Positions 1-9,073 of a stretch of 64,000 bases of DNA are shown piece by piece. Position 1 is the stretch's first letter; every line of letters starts with the position of its first letter. The position numbers and the translations under genes were made by a program. The notes below the pieces were generated by a model. It was not told the DNA's origin. It did no database searches and was given only the letters and a program-made list of their open reading frames with translations. Source of the stretch: Sphaerotilus microaerophilus (GTDB taxonomy: Bacteria; Pseudomonadota; Gammaproteobacteria; Burkholderiales; Burkholderiaceae_C); NCBI RefSeq assembly GCF_023734135.1, contig NZ_AP025730.1, positions 2,790,001-2,854,000 on the forward strand. The letters are read 5' to 3'.

Positions 1-102
1 CAGCCGCTGGCGCTGCTGGGGCGCTGGTCGCTGACCTACTACATGCTGCACCAGCCGGTGCTGCTGGGGCTGATCGGCGCCTGGGTGGCGTTGCGCAGCT
101 GA
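1..102 (+). CDS. C-terminal end of a membrane acyltransferase-like protein (DUF1624 type), partial
   Basis: The window opens inside a gene. The first 33 codons read in frame 1 to a TGA at 100-102. The visible tail contains GRWSLTYYMLHQPVLLGL, a hydrophobic last segment like the C-terminal helix of DUF1624 / heparan-alpha-glucosaminide N-acetyltransferase-type inner-membrane proteins, which share a G-R-x-S-L-x-Y-x-L-H-Q-P pattern. Only the last helix is visible, so the family is suggested rather than proven. The gene converges on the leftward PpiC-type isomerase gene. Confidence 0.6.
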   Translation, partial: QPLALLGRWSLTYYMLHQPVLLGLIGAWVALRS

Positions 103-165
103 ACGCCACGAGGCGCCGCGGCAGGCTCACCTGGATCTGGCCGATTCACGCCTGATCCGGCCATG

Positions 166-187
166 AAAAAGGGCGCCGGAGGCGCCC
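166..187 (-). terminator. Rho-independent terminator of the yciB-bolA-PpiC group
   Basis: On the minus strand a perfect 7-bp GC stem (GGGCGCC/GGCGCCC, arms 171-177 and 181-187, 3-nt loop) is followed by five T residues. It lies 46 bases past the stop codon of the isomerase gene at 234-1037. Confidence 0.85.
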
Positions 188-233
188 TGGTCGCTGCCAC
201 GGACCGCACCTGCTGGCGCGATCCCGGTCTGGC

Positions 234-1037
234 TCACTGGCCGAACTTGTAGTCGGTCTTGGCTTTGGCCTTCAGCTCTTCCTGGAACTTGGCCATCTTC
301 TGCTGCTCCAGGCGCTGGCGCAGCTGGGCCTTGATGTCTTCCAGCGGCGGGAACTGGGCTTCACGCACGTCTTCGAGCTGGATGATGTGGTAGCCGAACT
401 GGCTCTTCACCGGCTCTTCGGTGAACTTGCCCTTTTCCAGCTTGGTCATGGCCTGGGAGAACTCGGGCACGTAGTTGCCCGGTGCGGCCCAGTCCAGGTC
501 GCCGCCGTTCTGGGCCGAGCCCGGGTCCTTGGAGGAGGCCTTGGCCAGGTCCTCGAACTTGGCGCCGCCCTTGATCTTGGCGACCAGGGCCTTGGCCTCG
601 TCTTCCTTCTCGACCAGGATGTGGCGGGCGCGGTATTCCTTGCCGCTGTTCTGGCCCTTGAGCTTGTCGTACTCGGCCTTGAGCTGCTCGTCGGTGACCG
701 GGTTCTTCTTCTGGTAGCTGGTGAACAGCTCGCGGATCAGCAGGCTCTGGCGGGCCAGGTCCATCTGCTGCTTGTACTCGTCGCTTCGCTGCACGCCAGC
801 GCGCTCGGCTTCCTGCACGAAGATCTCGCGCAGCACCAGCTCATCCTTCACTTGGCGCTCCAGATCCGGCGTGCGCGGCTGGTTGCCCTGCTTGGTGATC
901 TGCGTCATCAGGGTATCGAAGCGAGCCTTGGGCACTGCCTTGCCATTGACGATGGCAATGTTCTGCGCGGCCGCCAGGCTCGGCAGCAGCGCGGCCGACA
1001 GGGCAACGGCAGACACGGCAATCTGAAGCTTCTTCAT
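234..1037 (-). CDS. Periplasmic PpiC-type (parvulin) peptidyl-prolyl isomerase
   Basis: The 267-residue protein has a Sec signal peptide (MKK, a hydrophobic stretch to about residue 20, cleavage likely after LAAA at 24). A SurA/PrsA-like N-terminal helical region follows, then a single parvulin domain at about 135-230. That domain has the family landmarks ARHILV, FEDLAKASSKDPGS, GGDLDW and FGYHIIQL. A charged C-terminal helix follows. The family catalyses cis-trans isomerisation of prolyl bonds and assists folding of exported proteins in the periplasm. With one parvulin domain it is shorter than SurA (two domains). It is the last gene of a leftward group after yciB and bolA, and a strong terminator follows it. 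Start ATG at 1035-1037 with GA-rich upstream bases. Confidence 0.9.
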   Translation of the reverse strand: MKKLQIAVSAVALSAALLPSLAAAQNIAIVNGKAVPKARFDTLMTQITKQGNQPRTPDLERQVKDELVLREIFVQEAERAGVQRSDEYKQQMDLARQSLLIRELFTSYQKKNPVTDEQLKAEYDKLKGQNSGKEYRARHILVEKEDEAKALVAKIKGGAKFEDLAKASSKDPGSAQNGGDLDWAAPGNYVPEFSQAMTKLEKGKFTEEPVKSQFGYHIIQLEDVREAQFPPLEDIKAQLRQRLEQQKMAKFQEELKAKAKTDYKFGQ

Positions 1038-1195
1038 GGAGGGGGAAACCTTTCAGCAGGGCGGTCCGGCTGGCATGCACCGCGAGGGGGCCGGGCCGGG
1101 ATCAGGTTGATTCGGCCGAGGCAGCGCTGGCTGTCGGCCGACTGGGGAAACAGCTGCAGGTCGCTCCGGGGAATCCAGCGAGGGGCGGTAGCGCC

Positions 1196-1489
1196 TCAGG
1201 GAACTTCGGCGATGATCGCCAAAGCGTGGATTCCTCTACGGATCTGAGCTGAAAGGGCATCATACACGAGGCGATGTCGGGCCACCCGGCTCAGTCCGGC
1301 GAAGGCCGTGGAGCAGATTTCGACCCGCATGTGGCTGCCTTCGGCCGCTCCGGCGTGGCCGGCATGCTGCTGGCTTTCGTCGATCACGGCGAGCCGGACC
1401 GGCTCGAAGCGCGCTTGCAGGAGGGCCTCGATCTGCGTCGCGCTGGGTCGTTCGGCGAGCGGAACCTGGCGGGAGGTGGTCGCGCTCAT
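1196..1489 (-). CDS. bolA: BolA family protein
   Basis: 97 residues. The KH-like BolA core is visible: a helix (ATQIEALLQARFEPVRLAVID), the ESQQHAGH segment typical of BolA proteins, SHMRVEICSTAFAGLSRVARHRLVYDAL, and the end GIHALAI. BolA proteins bind monothiol glutaredoxin/[2Fe-2S] partners and influence cell shape and iron-sulfur handling; which role applies here cannot be read from sequence. The start codon overlaps the stop of yciB by four bases (1486-1489), which implies translational coupling. The order yciB-bolA-PpiC isomerase recurs in Burkholderiales. Confidence 0.9.
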   Translation of the reverse strand: MSATTSRQVPLAERPSATQIEALLQARFEPVRLAVIDESQQHAGHAGAAEGSHMRVEICSTAFAGLSRVARHRLVYDALSAQIRRGIHALAIIAEVP

Positions 1490-2109
1490 TGGTCCTCGAC
1501 CTTCAGGTGGCGGGTCAGGTAGAAGCCCTGCGCGAGCATGAAGACGAACATCAGCCCCATGCCACCAAAGAGCTTGAAGTTGACCCAGGTGGCGGTCTCG
1601 AAGTTGAAGGCCACCCAGAGGTTGAGCACGCCCATGAAGGCGAAGAACAGCACCCAGGCCCAGTTCAGGCGCTTCCAGGCGAACTCGGGCAGTTCGACCT
1701 GTTCGCCCAGCAGGATCCGCAGCAGGTTCTTGCCGGCCAGCAGCGGGCTGAGCAGGAAGGCCGCCGACATCACCCAGTAGAGCACCGTGGGCTTCCACTT
1801 GATGAAGGCCTCGCTGTGGAAATAGATGGTGGCGCCGCCCAGCACCGTCACCAGCGCCAGGCTGACCCAGAGCATGGTGTCCACCTTCTGGCGCCGCGCC
1901 TTGAGGTACAGCACCTGCGCCAGCGTGGCGGCGATGACCACGACCGTGGCCAGCAGCACCGGGGCCTCCTTGGGGCCGACCACGCCGCCCGAGACCATGA
2001 AACCGAACCAGTCGGAGGCGAGGCGGGCCGCCTCGTCCGCGCGCTTCTCCGCCGCGTTGAACGTGAGGAAGAACAGGACGATGGGCAGGAAATCGAGCAG
2101 CAGCTTCAT
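1486..2109 (-). CDS. yciB: Inner-membrane septation protein A (YciB/IspZ)
   Basis: 207 residues with about five or six hydrophobic segments. The family N-terminus MKLLLDFLPIVLFFLTF is present, as are IYFHSEAFIKWKPTVLYW and LNWAWVLFFAFMGVLNLWVAF. YciB is an integral inner-membrane protein linked to cell-envelope synthesis and septation in enterobacteria; its biochemical activity is unclear. Length fits the family, which is usually about 180-210 residues. First gene of the leftward trio; its promoter should lie in the 524-bp region shared with the divergent acyl-CoA ligase gene. Confidence 0.92.
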   Translation of the reverse strand: MKLLLDFLPIVLFFLTFNAAEKRADEAARLASDWFGFMVSGGVVGPKEAPVLLATVVVIAATLAQVLYLKARRQKVDTMLWVSLALVTVLGGATIYFHSEAFIKWKPTVLYWVMSAAFLLSPLLAGKNLLRILLGEQVELPEFAWKRLNWAWVLFFAFMGVLNLWVAFNFETATWVNFKLFGGMGLMFVFMLAQGFYLTRHLKVEDQ

Positions 2110-2633
2110 CGGTGCAGAGGCAGGGCGGTGCGCGGTGGGCGCAGGGGAGGTGCGAGGGATGTGCAGGCGGCCCGCGCCGGTGGCGCACGGACAGCGGCCG
2201 GATTATGCGGGCGGCCCCCGGGGTAACCCGCGCTGACCATCCCTGCTTCGGGTGGGGTGGTGGCTGCGCGGCTGTCGAATGTTCCCGCTGGCGCAAGGAA
2301 ATGTGGCCCCGGTGGAGGCGCTCAGGCCGTTGCGACACAGCCGCCGTCACGTCGGTGACAGCCTGGGCGGCAGGCGGCCGGTGGCGGTTGACCCAACGCA
2401 TGGGCCGGTCATCGGCACCGTGCCACAGTGCACCGGGTTCGTGCACGGCGCGTCGACGCGAGGCCCTCCCCATCGCCACCGCGCGGGGCCCTGCAACGGT
2501 CGCCTGCAAGACAGTTCCTCCGGGAAAGATGCTAGGGGGCGGGTGGGGCGCGGCTCCTATAGTGACCGCCGCCTTGGCGCGCCGCGCCGCCGTGATCCCG
2601 GGATCCCTGATTCCATTGGAAGGAGTGATACGA
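2110..2633. other. Non-coding divergent region between yciB and the acyl-CoA ligase gene
   Basis: 524 bases with no gene I can support. Open frames here are rich in Arg, Gly and Pro with no recognisable motif. A TATAGT hexamer at 2558-2563 sits 70 bases before the ligase start and could be a -10 element, but I find no convincing -35. The ribosome-binding site GGAAGGA (2618-2624) serves the ATG at 2634. Confidence 0.5.
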
Positions 2634-4283
2634 ATGAGCAGCCTGATGGGCCAGATGATGCGCATGCCGATGTTGATCTCGTCGCTGCTGGTGCATGCGG
2701 CCAGGCACAGCGCGGACACGGAGATCGTGTCCAAGCGCGTGGAGGGCGATGTCCATCGCTATACCTACAAGGACGCCGAGCTGCGCTCGCGCAAGCTCGC
2801 CCAGGCCTTCGCCCGGCTGGGCTGCGTGGCCGGCGACCGGGTGGCCACGCTGGCCTGGAACGGCTACCGGCACTTCGAGATCTACTACGGCGCGTCCGGC
2901 TCCGAGCTGGTCTGCCACACCATCAACCCGCGCCTGTTTCCCGAGCAGATCGCCTGGATCGCCGGCGATGCGGCCGACAAGGTGCTGTGCTTCGACCTCA
3001 ACTTCCTGCCGCTGATCGAGAAGCTGGCCCCCGCGATGCCCTGCATCCAGCACTACGTGCTGATGACCGACCGGGCGCACATGCCCGAGGCGTCGAAGAT
3101 CTCCAACCTGCTGTGCTACGAGGAACTGATCGAGGCCGAGAACGGAAACTATGCCTGGCCCGAGTTCGACGAGAACACCGCGTCGAGCATCTGCTACACC
3201 TCCGGCACCACGGGCAACCCGAAGGGCGCCGTGTACAGCCACCGCTCCTCGGTGCTGCATGCCTACGCTGCGGCGCTGCCGGATGCGATGTGCTGCGCCT
3301 CGTCGGACACCATCCTGCCGGTGGTGCCGATGTTCCACGTCAACGCCTGGGGCCTGCCGTACAGTGCGCCGCTGGTGGGCGCGCGGCTGGTGTTCCCGGG
3401 GCCGCATCTGGACGGCAAGTCGCTGCACGAGCTGTTCGAGAACGAACGCGTGACCTTCTCGGCCGGCGTTCCCACGGTGTGGCTGGGCGTCATCAACCAC
3501 ATGAAGAACAACGGCCTGAAGCTGTCCACGCTGCGCCGCACGGTGATCGGCGGCTCGGCCTGCCCGCCAGCGATGATGCGCACGCTGGAGGACGACTTCA
3601 ACGTCGAGGTGATCCATGCCTGGGGCATGACCGAGCTGTCGCCGCTGGGCACGCTGTCCAAGCTCAAGGCCAAGCACGCCGACCTGCCGGCGGTGGACAA
3701 GCACCGCCTGCTGGAAAAGCAGGGCCGCTCGATCTACGGCATCGACATGTGCATCGTCGGCAACGACGGCAACGAACTGCCCTGGGATGGCCGGGCCAGT
3801 GGCGACCTGCTGGTGCGTGGCGGCTGGGTGATCTCCAGCTACTTCAACAAGGCCGACGAGTCGCCGCTGCGCGAGTTGAACGGCCAGGCCTGGTTCCCGA
3901 CCGGCGACGTGGCCACCATCGACGCCGATGGCTTCATGCAGATCACCGACCGCAGCAAGGACGTGATCAAGTCCGGTGGCGAGTGGATCAGCTCGATCGA
4001 CCTGGAGAACGTCGCGATGGCGCACCCGGCGGTGATGGAGGCCGCCGCGATCTCCTGCCATCACCCCAAGTGGGACGAGCGCCCGCTGCTGGTGGTGGTG
4101 CGCCGCCCGGGCAAGGAGCTCACCCGCGAGGAGATGCTGGCCTTCTACGACGGGCGCATCGCCAAGTGGCAGATTCCCGACGACGTGGTGTTCGTGGACG
4201 ACATCCCCCACACCGCCACCGGCAAGATGCTCAAGGCCAAGCTGCGCGAGCAGTTCAAGGACCACAAGCTGCCGGGCGCCTGA
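2634..4283 (+). CDS. AMP-forming fatty acyl-CoA ligase (AlkK-like)
   Basis: 549 residues from the ATG at 2634, preceded by GGAAGGA. It belongs to the ANL superfamily. The adenylate-binding P-loop [17 protein letters not shown] lies at about residues 186-202, the A5-type motif [12 protein letters not shown] at about 326, and [31 protein letters not shown] opens the C-terminal subdomain. The C-terminal catalytic lysine motif is [13 protein letters not shown]. The family activates a carboxylic acid with ATP and joins it to CoA. The extended [16 protein letters not shown] form is typical of medium/long-chain AlkK-like enzymes, but chain length cannot be read from sequence. It sits upstream of the liv-type transporter, an association common in Burkholderiales. 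Confidence 0.88.
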   Translation: MSSLMGQMMRMPMLISSLLVHAARHSADTEIVSKRVEGDVHRYTYKDAELRSRKLAQAFARLGCVAGDRVATLAWNGYRHFEIYYGASGSELVCHTINPRLFPEQIAWIAGDAADKVLCFDLNFLPLIEKLAPAMPCIQHYVLMTDRAHMPEASKISNLLCYEELIEAENGNYAWPEFDENTASSICYTSGTTGNPKGAVYSHRSSVLHAYAAALPDAMCCASSDTILPVVPMFHVNAWGLPYSAPLVGARLVFPGPHLDGKSLHELFENERVTFSAGVPTVWLGVINHMKNNGLKLSTLRRTVIGGSACPPAMMRTLEDDFNVEVIHAWGMTELSPLGTLSKLKAKHADLPAVDKHRLLEKQGRSIYGIDMCIVGNDGNELPWDGRASGDLLVRGGWVISSYFNKADESPLRELNGQAWFPTGDVATIDADGFMQITDRSKDVIKSGGEWISSIDLENVAMAHPAVMEAAAISCHHPKWDERPLLVVVRRPGKELTREEMLAFYDGRIAKWQIPDDVVFVDDIPHTATGKMLKAKLREQFKDHKLPGA

Positions 4284-4298
4284 GCCGGCCCTGTCCGG

Positions 4299-4321
4299 TG
4301 CTCGCCCCACGTGGGCGAGCA
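4299..4321 (+). terminator. Strong hairpin downstream of the acyl-CoA ligase gene
   Basis: A perfect 9-bp inverted repeat (TGCTCGCCC / GGGCGAGCA) with a 5-base loop lies 15 bases after the ligase stop. There is no T-run after it, so it may be a weak terminator or an mRNA-stabilising hairpin. Confidence 0.4.
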
Positions 4322-4572
4322 TCCGGCGCGTCAAGCCGGGTTGGTGCTCCTCGGGGTGCGTTGGATCGGCTGTTTTCGAGGCCGGGGAGAGGCTGCGCTC
4401 GCACGGGCGGCGGCCCTTTTGGGCGTGGCGTTGAGGTGGTCGGAGGGGCGGCTCGACGGGTTTGTCCCTCGTGCGACAGACCCGTCGGGTAGTCCCTGAA
4501 GGCAGATCGCCGGTGCTCCGTTACCGTCCTGTCCATTCGATTTGCACCCCACCTCGACTCAGGAGACTCCGC

Positions 4573-5811
4573 ATGAAGCTGGTTCGCAAACCCCTCGTGA
4601 TGGCCGCCACCGCGGCGCTGCTGCTGGCCGCAGGATCGGCCCAGGCGCAGAAGGGCGAGACGGTCAAGATCGCCTGGATCGACCCGCTCAGCGGCCTGAT
4701 GGCCCCGGTGGGCCAGAACCAGGTCAAGACCTTCCAGTTCCTGGCCGAGCACTTCAACAAGAGCAACCCGGCCGGCGTGAAGTTCGAGATCATCCCGATC
4801 GACAACAAGCTCAGCCCGGCCGAGAGCCTGAACGCACTGAAGGCAGCGATCGACCAGGGCGCGCGCTTCATCACCCAGGGCAACGGCTCCAGCGTCGCGC
4901 TGGCGCTGGTGGATGCGGTCAACAAGCACAACGAACGCAACCCCGGCAAGGAGGTGATCTACCTCAACCACGCCGCGGTGGACCCCGACCTGACCAACAG
5001 CAAGTGCAGCTACTGGCACTTCCGCTTCGACGCCGACACCTCCATGAAGATGGAGGCGCTGACCACCTTCATGAAGGATCAGGCCGACGTCAAGAAGGTC
5101 TACCTGATCAACCAGAACTACTCGCACGGTCACCAGGTCAGCAAGTTTGCGAAGGAGATCATGGCCCGCAAGCGCCCGGACGTCCAGTTCGTTGGCGATG
5201 ACCTGCACCCGCTGGCCCAGGTCAAGGACTTCGCTCCCTACGTGGCCAAGATCAAGGCGTCGGGTGCCGACACCGTGATCACCGGCAACTGGGGCTCCGA
5301 CCTGACGCTGCTGATCAAGGCGGCCAACGACGCCGGCCTGAACGTCAAGTTCTACACCTACTACGCCTCGGTGAGTGGTGCGCCCACGGCCATTGGCGCG
5401 GCCGGCGCTGGCCGCGTCTACATGGTGGCCTACGGCCACTCGAACATGCCTGGCGCGTTCGGCAAGCTCAGCGACGAGTTCAAGGCCAAGTTCAACGACG
5501 ACCTGTACACCCAGGACGTGTATAACGAACTGCTGGCCGTGTCCGAGGCCATGGCCAAGGCCAAGTCCACCGACCCGGTCAAGGTGGCGGCGGCCATGGA
5601 GGGGCTGAAGTTCAAGGGCTTCAACGGCGAGGTCGAGATCCGCAAGGCCGACCACCAGATGCAGCAGGGCCTGTTCATCTCGGTGTGGCAGAAGACCGAC
5701 GCCAAGAATAAGTACAGCGTCGAGAACACCGGCTACACCTTTGCGCCGGTCAAGGCCTACGACGCGTACGTGGCCAGCACGCCCACCTCCTGCCAGATGA
5801 AGCGCCCTTGA
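4573..5811 (+). CDS. Periplasmic binding protein of a branched-chain amino-acid type ABC transporter
   Basis: 412 residues from the ATG at 4573, with AGGAGA at 4561-4566. A Sec signal peptide ends near AQA at 25. The mature protein starts ETVKIAWIDPLSGLMAPVGQN, the first strand and loop of type I periplasmic binding proteins of the LivJ/LivK class (Peripla_BP_6). It binds a small ligand in the periplasm and delivers it to the LivHM permease encoded next. The ligand may be a branched-chain amino acid, but the class also takes up amides, urea and aromatic acids, so the substrate is open. A terminator-like hairpin separates it from livH. Confidence 0.88.
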   Translation: MKLVRKPLVMAATAALLLAAGSAQAQKGETVKIAWIDPLSGLMAPVGQNQVKTFQFLAEHFNKSNPAGVKFEIIPIDNKLSPAESLNALKAAIDQGARFITQGNGSSVALALVDAVNKHNERNPGKEVIYLNHAAVDPDLTNSKCSYWHFRFDADTSMKMEALTTFMKDQADVKKVYLINQNYSHGHQVSKFAKEIMARKRPDVQFVGDDLHPLAQVKDFAPYVAKIKASGADTVITGNWGSDLTLLIKAANDAGLNVKFYTYYASVSGAPTAIGAAGAGRVYMVAYGHSNMPGAFGKLSDEFKAKFNDDLYTQDVYNELLAVSEAMAKAKSTDPVKVAAAMEGLKFKGFNGEVEIRKADHQMQQGLFISVWQKTDAKNKYSVENTGYTFAPVKAYDAYVASTPTSCQMKRP

Positions 5812-5854
5812 GCGCTGCAGGCATGCCGGCGCCGCAGCCGGCCGGGTGATCCCC

Positions 5855-5890
5855 AGGCCCGGAGGAACGCGATCCGCCGGGCCTTTTCTT
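5855..5890 (+). terminator. Terminator-like hairpin between the binding-protein gene and livH
   Basis: An 8-bp GC stem (AGGCCCGG 5855-5862 with CCGGGCCT 5877-5884) is followed at once by TTTTCTTT. It lies 43 bases after the binding-protein stop and 30 bases before the livH start. It probably stops most transcripts, so that binding protein is made in excess over the membrane and ATPase subunits. Confidence 0.75.
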
Positions 5891-5920
5891 TGCAGCACGA
5901 CAGCGAGCCGACCTACCCAC

Positions 5921-6940
5921 GTGGACCAGATCCTCATCAACCTGCTCAACGGCATCAGCTCCGGCCTGCTGCTGTTCATGCTCAGCTCAGGCCTGACGCT
6001 GATCTTCAGCATGATGGGCGTGCTGAACTTTGCCCACGCCAGCTTCTACATGGTGGGCGCCTATGCGGCCTATACCCTGACCGGTGTCATCGGCTTCACG
6101 GCTTCGCTGGTCGTCTCGCCGCTGCTGGTGGGGGCGCTGGGGGCGCTGTTCGAGCGCACCGCGCTGCGGCGGGTGCACAAGTTCGGCCACGTGCCGGAGC
6201 TGCTCATCACCTTCGGCCTGAGCTACGTGGTCGGCGAGGTGGTGGCGCTGGTCTGGGGACGCTCGCCTTTGACCTTTGATCCGCCCCTCTGGCTGCAGGG
6301 GCCGGCCTTCACCATCGTGCAGTCGGCCGTGCGTGGCCTCTCGGTGGTGGCCGGTGCGGCGCCGGCGGAGCTGTGCAGCGGCGTGGGCGATGCCTGCACC
6401 CGCTTCCCGATGACGCGCGCCTTCATGGCCCTGGTGGCGCTGGGCATGCTGGCCTCGCTGTGGCTGCTGCTCACCCGCACCCGCATCGGCCTGGTGATCC
6501 AGGCGGCGCTGACCCACCCGGAAATGGCCGAGGCCCTGGGCCACAACGTGCCGCGGGTGTTCATGCTGGTGTTCGGCAGCGGCTGTGCGCTGGCGGGCCT
6601 GGCGGGCGTGATCGGTGGCGTCACCTTCGTCACCGAGCCCAACATGGCCAACATCGGCCCGATCATCTTTGCGGTGATCGTCATTGGCGGCATGGGCTCG
6701 CTCTCCGGCGCCTTCGTCGGCTCGCTGGTGGTGGGCCTGTTGCAGACGCTGCCGCTGACGGTGGATGCCAACGGGGTGGATGTGTTCCGCCACCTCGGCC
6801 TGGCCATCGGCCCGGACAGCCCGCTGTTCCCGTTGCTGCGCATCAAGCTGTCCGAAACGGCCCAGATCCTGCCCTACCTGATGCTGGTGCTGATCCTGAT
6901 CTTCCGGCCCAAGGGTCTGCTGGGCACCCGGGAGTCCTGA
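5921..6940 (+). CDS. livH: Branched-chain amino-acid type ABC permease, LivH family
   Basis: 339 residues using a GTG start at 5921. This start gives the usual LivH N-terminus (DQILINLLNGISSGLLLFML), whereas an upstream ATG at 5846 would add an atypical proline/arginine leader running through the terminator hairpin. Multiple transmembrane segments are evident, with the conserved GVLNFAHASFYMVGAYAAY loop and MRAF-type cytoplasmic segments. It forms the inner-membrane channel with LivM. No clear ribosome-binding site precedes the GTG, which suggests modest expression. The gene ends 2 bp before livM. Confidence 0.88.
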   Translation: MDQILINLLNGISSGLLLFMLSSGLTLIFSMMGVLNFAHASFYMVGAYAAYTLTGVIGFTASLVVSPLLVGALGALFERTALRRVHKFGHVPELLITFGLSYVVGEVVALVWGRSPLTFDPPLWLQGPAFTIVQSAVRGLSVVAGAAPAELCSGVGDACTRFPMTRAFMALVALGMLASLWLLLTRTRIGLVIQAALTHPEMAEALGHNVPRVFMLVFGSGCALAGLAGVIGGVTFVTEPNMANIGPIIFAVIVIGGMGSLSGAFVGSLVVGLLQTLPLTVDANGVDVFRHLGLAIGPDSPLFPLLRIKLSETAQILPYLMLVLILIFRPKGLLGTRES

Positions 6941-6942
6941 CC

Positions 6943-8256
6943 ATGCACCACACCAGCGAAAACCAGCCGAACTTCCATTTCAAGCCCTGGAACGTCGGCC
7001 GCATCCTGATCTGGGGGCTGTATGCGCTGGTGCTGCTGGTGGCGCCGCTGCTGTGGACCAGCAGCTTCGCCCAGACCATGCTCAGCCAGATGGGCATCGC
7101 CATCATCGTCTGCCTGGCCTACAACATCCTGCTGGGGCAGGGCGGCATGCTCAGCTTCGGGCATGCGGTCTACAGCGGCCTGGGCAGCTTCCTGGCCATC
7201 CACGCGCTCAACAAGGTGGGTGCCGGCTCGCTGGGCCTGCCGGTCAGCCTGGTGCCGCTGGTGGGCGGCCTGGGCGGCCTGTTGTTCGCCGCGCTGCTGG
7301 GCTACGTCTCGACCAAGAAGGCTGGCACCACCTTCGCGATGATCACGCTGGGCGTGAGCGAGCTGGTCTGGTCGATGTCGCTGATGCTGCCCGAGTTCTT
7401 CGGCGGCGAGGGCGGCGTCTCGGCCAACCGGGTGGTGGGCGAGAAGGTGCTGGGCATCAGCTTCGGGCCGCAGATCCAGGTCTACTACCTGATCGCGATC
7501 TACTGCTTCATCTGCACGGCGGCCATGTTCGCGCTCACGCGCACCCCGCTGGGGCGCATCCTCAACGCCGTGCGCGACAACCCCGAGCGCGTCGAGTTCA
7601 TCGGCTACAGCACCCGGCGGGTGCGCTACCTCGCCTTCATGATCTCCGGCTTCTTCGCCGGCATCTCCGGCGGCCTGGCGGCGGTGAACTTCGAGATCGT
7701 TACCGCCGAGGTGGTCGGCGCTGCGCGCTCAGGCGCCTACCTGCTGTTCGTGTTCCTGGGCGGCGCCACCTTCTTCTTCGGGCCCATCCTGGGCGCCGTG
7801 CTGATGGTCATCGCGCTGGTGCTGCTGTCGGAGCTGACCAAGGCCTGGCTGCTGTACCTGGGCCTGGTCTTCCTGCTGATGGTGATGTACGCGCCGGGCG
7901 GGCTGGCCAGCCTGCTGATGATGAACCTGCGCCTGGCCGCCTTCGGCAAGCTGCGCCGCCTCTGGGTGGCCTACCTGGCGCTCGGTGGCATCGGGCTGGC
8001 GGCCCTGACGGGCGTGGCCGCGATGATCGAGATGCTCTACCACATGCAGCTCAACGCCGCGCTGGGCCCGCAGCTCAAGTTCATGGGTGCGCAGCTGAAC
8101 ACCCACGGGGTGGACAGCTGGGCCGGTGCCATCTTCCTCACCCTGACCGGCGCGGCGCTGTTCGAGCTGACGCGCCGGCATTTCCAGGCCCAGTGGGGCG
8201 AGATCCAGGAAGACATCGAGAAGGAAATCAAGCGCCGGGAGGCGATTTCGACATGA
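6943..8256 (+). CDS. livM: Branched-chain amino-acid type ABC permease, LivM family
   Basis: 437 residues. After a short polar N-terminus come the LivM landmarks IIVCLAYNILLGQGGMLSFGHAVY and a long run of membrane helices, including VSELVWSMSLMLPEFFGGEGGVS. There is a conserved cytoplasmic coupling loop (GRILNAVRDNPERVEFIGY). The protein is longer than a minimal LivM of about 300-360 residues, because it has an extra hydrophobic segment around 340-380 and a charged C-terminal tail ending in EDIEKEIKRREA. Its stop overlaps the livG start by four bases. Confidence 0.9.
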   Translation: MHHTSENQPNFHFKPWNVGRILIWGLYALVLLVAPLLWTSSFAQTMLSQMGIAIIVCLAYNILLGQGGMLSFGHAVYSGLGSFLAIHALNKVGAGSLGLPVSLVPLVGGLGGLLFAALLGYVSTKKAGTTFAMITLGVSELVWSMSLMLPEFFGGEGGVSANRVVGEKVLGISFGPQIQVYYLIAIYCFICTAAMFALTRTPLGRILNAVRDNPERVEFIGYSTRRVRYLAFMISGFFAGISGGLAAVNFEIVTAEVVGAARSGAYLLFVFLGGATFFFGPILGAVLMVIALVLLSELTKAWLLYLGLVFLLMVMYAPGGLASLLMMNLRLAAFGKLRRLWVAYLALGGIGLAALTGVAAMIEMLYHMQLNAALGPQLKFMGAQLNTHGVDSWAGAIFLTLTGAALFELTRRHFQAQWGEIQEDIEKEIKRREAIST

Positions 8257-9056
8257 CTGTGGCACAGCAGAAATCCTCGTCCGAGTTCGCCCTCGAACTC
8301 GTCGATGTGCGCAAGAGCTTCGGCAAGACCGAGATCATCCGCGGCGCCAACCTCAAGGTGAAGCCCGGCGAGCGCGTGGCCATCATCGGCCCCAACGGCG
8401 CCGGCAAGAGCACCCTGTTCAACCTCATCAGCGGGCGCTTTGGCATCAGCAGTGGCGAGATCCGCCTGGGCGGCGCACGCATCGACGGCCTGCAGCCCTA
8501 CGAGATCAACCGCCGCGGGTTGGCGCGCAGCTTCCAGGTCAGCAACCTGTTCTCGCGCCTGTCGGTGTTCGAGAACATCCGTTGCGCGGTGCTCTGGTCG
8601 CAGGGCCACCGCTACGCGTTCTGGAAGTTCCTGGCCGACCTGCACGACGCCAATGACCGTGCCGAGGAAATCGTCGAGGCGGTAGGGCTCGACAAGCGCC
8701 GCGACCACCTGGCCGTCAACCTCACCTACGCCGAGCAGCGTGCGCTGGAGATCGGCATCACCATCGCCGGCGGTTCGTCCGTCATCCTGCTCGACGAGCC
8801 CACCGCCGGCATGAGCAAGAGCGAGACCAAGCGCTTCATCCAGCTCATCCGCCAGGTGACCGAGGGCCGCACCTTGCTCACGGTGGAGCACGACATGGGC
8901 GTGGTCTTCGGGCTGGCCGACCGCATCGCGGTGCTGGTCTACGGCGAGGTCATCGCCTTCGACACCCCCGAGGCGGTGCGCGCCAACCCGCGCGTGCAGG
9001 AGGCCTACCTCGGCTCGGTGCTCGCCGATCAGCAGGCGGCCCAGGCCGGTCACTGA
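8253..9056 (+). CDS. livG: Branched-chain amino-acid type ABC transporter ATPase, LivG family
   Basis: 267 residues. Walker A is GPNGAGKST at about 44-52. The signature region is LTYAEQRALEIGI, in place of a classical LSGGQ, as is common in LivG proteins. Walker B is SVILLDEPTAGMS, followed by the H-loop VEHDMGVVFGLADR. It energises transport at the cytoplasmic face as a heterodimer with LivF. The start ATG overlaps the livM stop (8253-8256). The C-terminus YLGSVLADQQA fits LivG. Confidence 0.92.
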   Translation: MTVAQQKSSSEFALELVDVRKSFGKTEIIRGANLKVKPGERVAIIGPNGAGKSTLFNLISGRFGISSGEIRLGGARIDGLQPYEINRRGLARSFQVSNLFSRLSVFENIRCAVLWSQGHRYAFWKFLADLHDANDRAEEIVEAVGLDKRRDHLAVNLTYAEQRALEIGITIAGGSSVILLDEPTAGMSKSETKRFIQLIRQVTEGRTLLTVEHDMGVVFGLADRIAVLVYGEVIAFDTPEAVRANPRVQEAYLGSVLADQQAAQAGH

Positions 9057-9073
9057 AGGAGGCCACAGGCACC

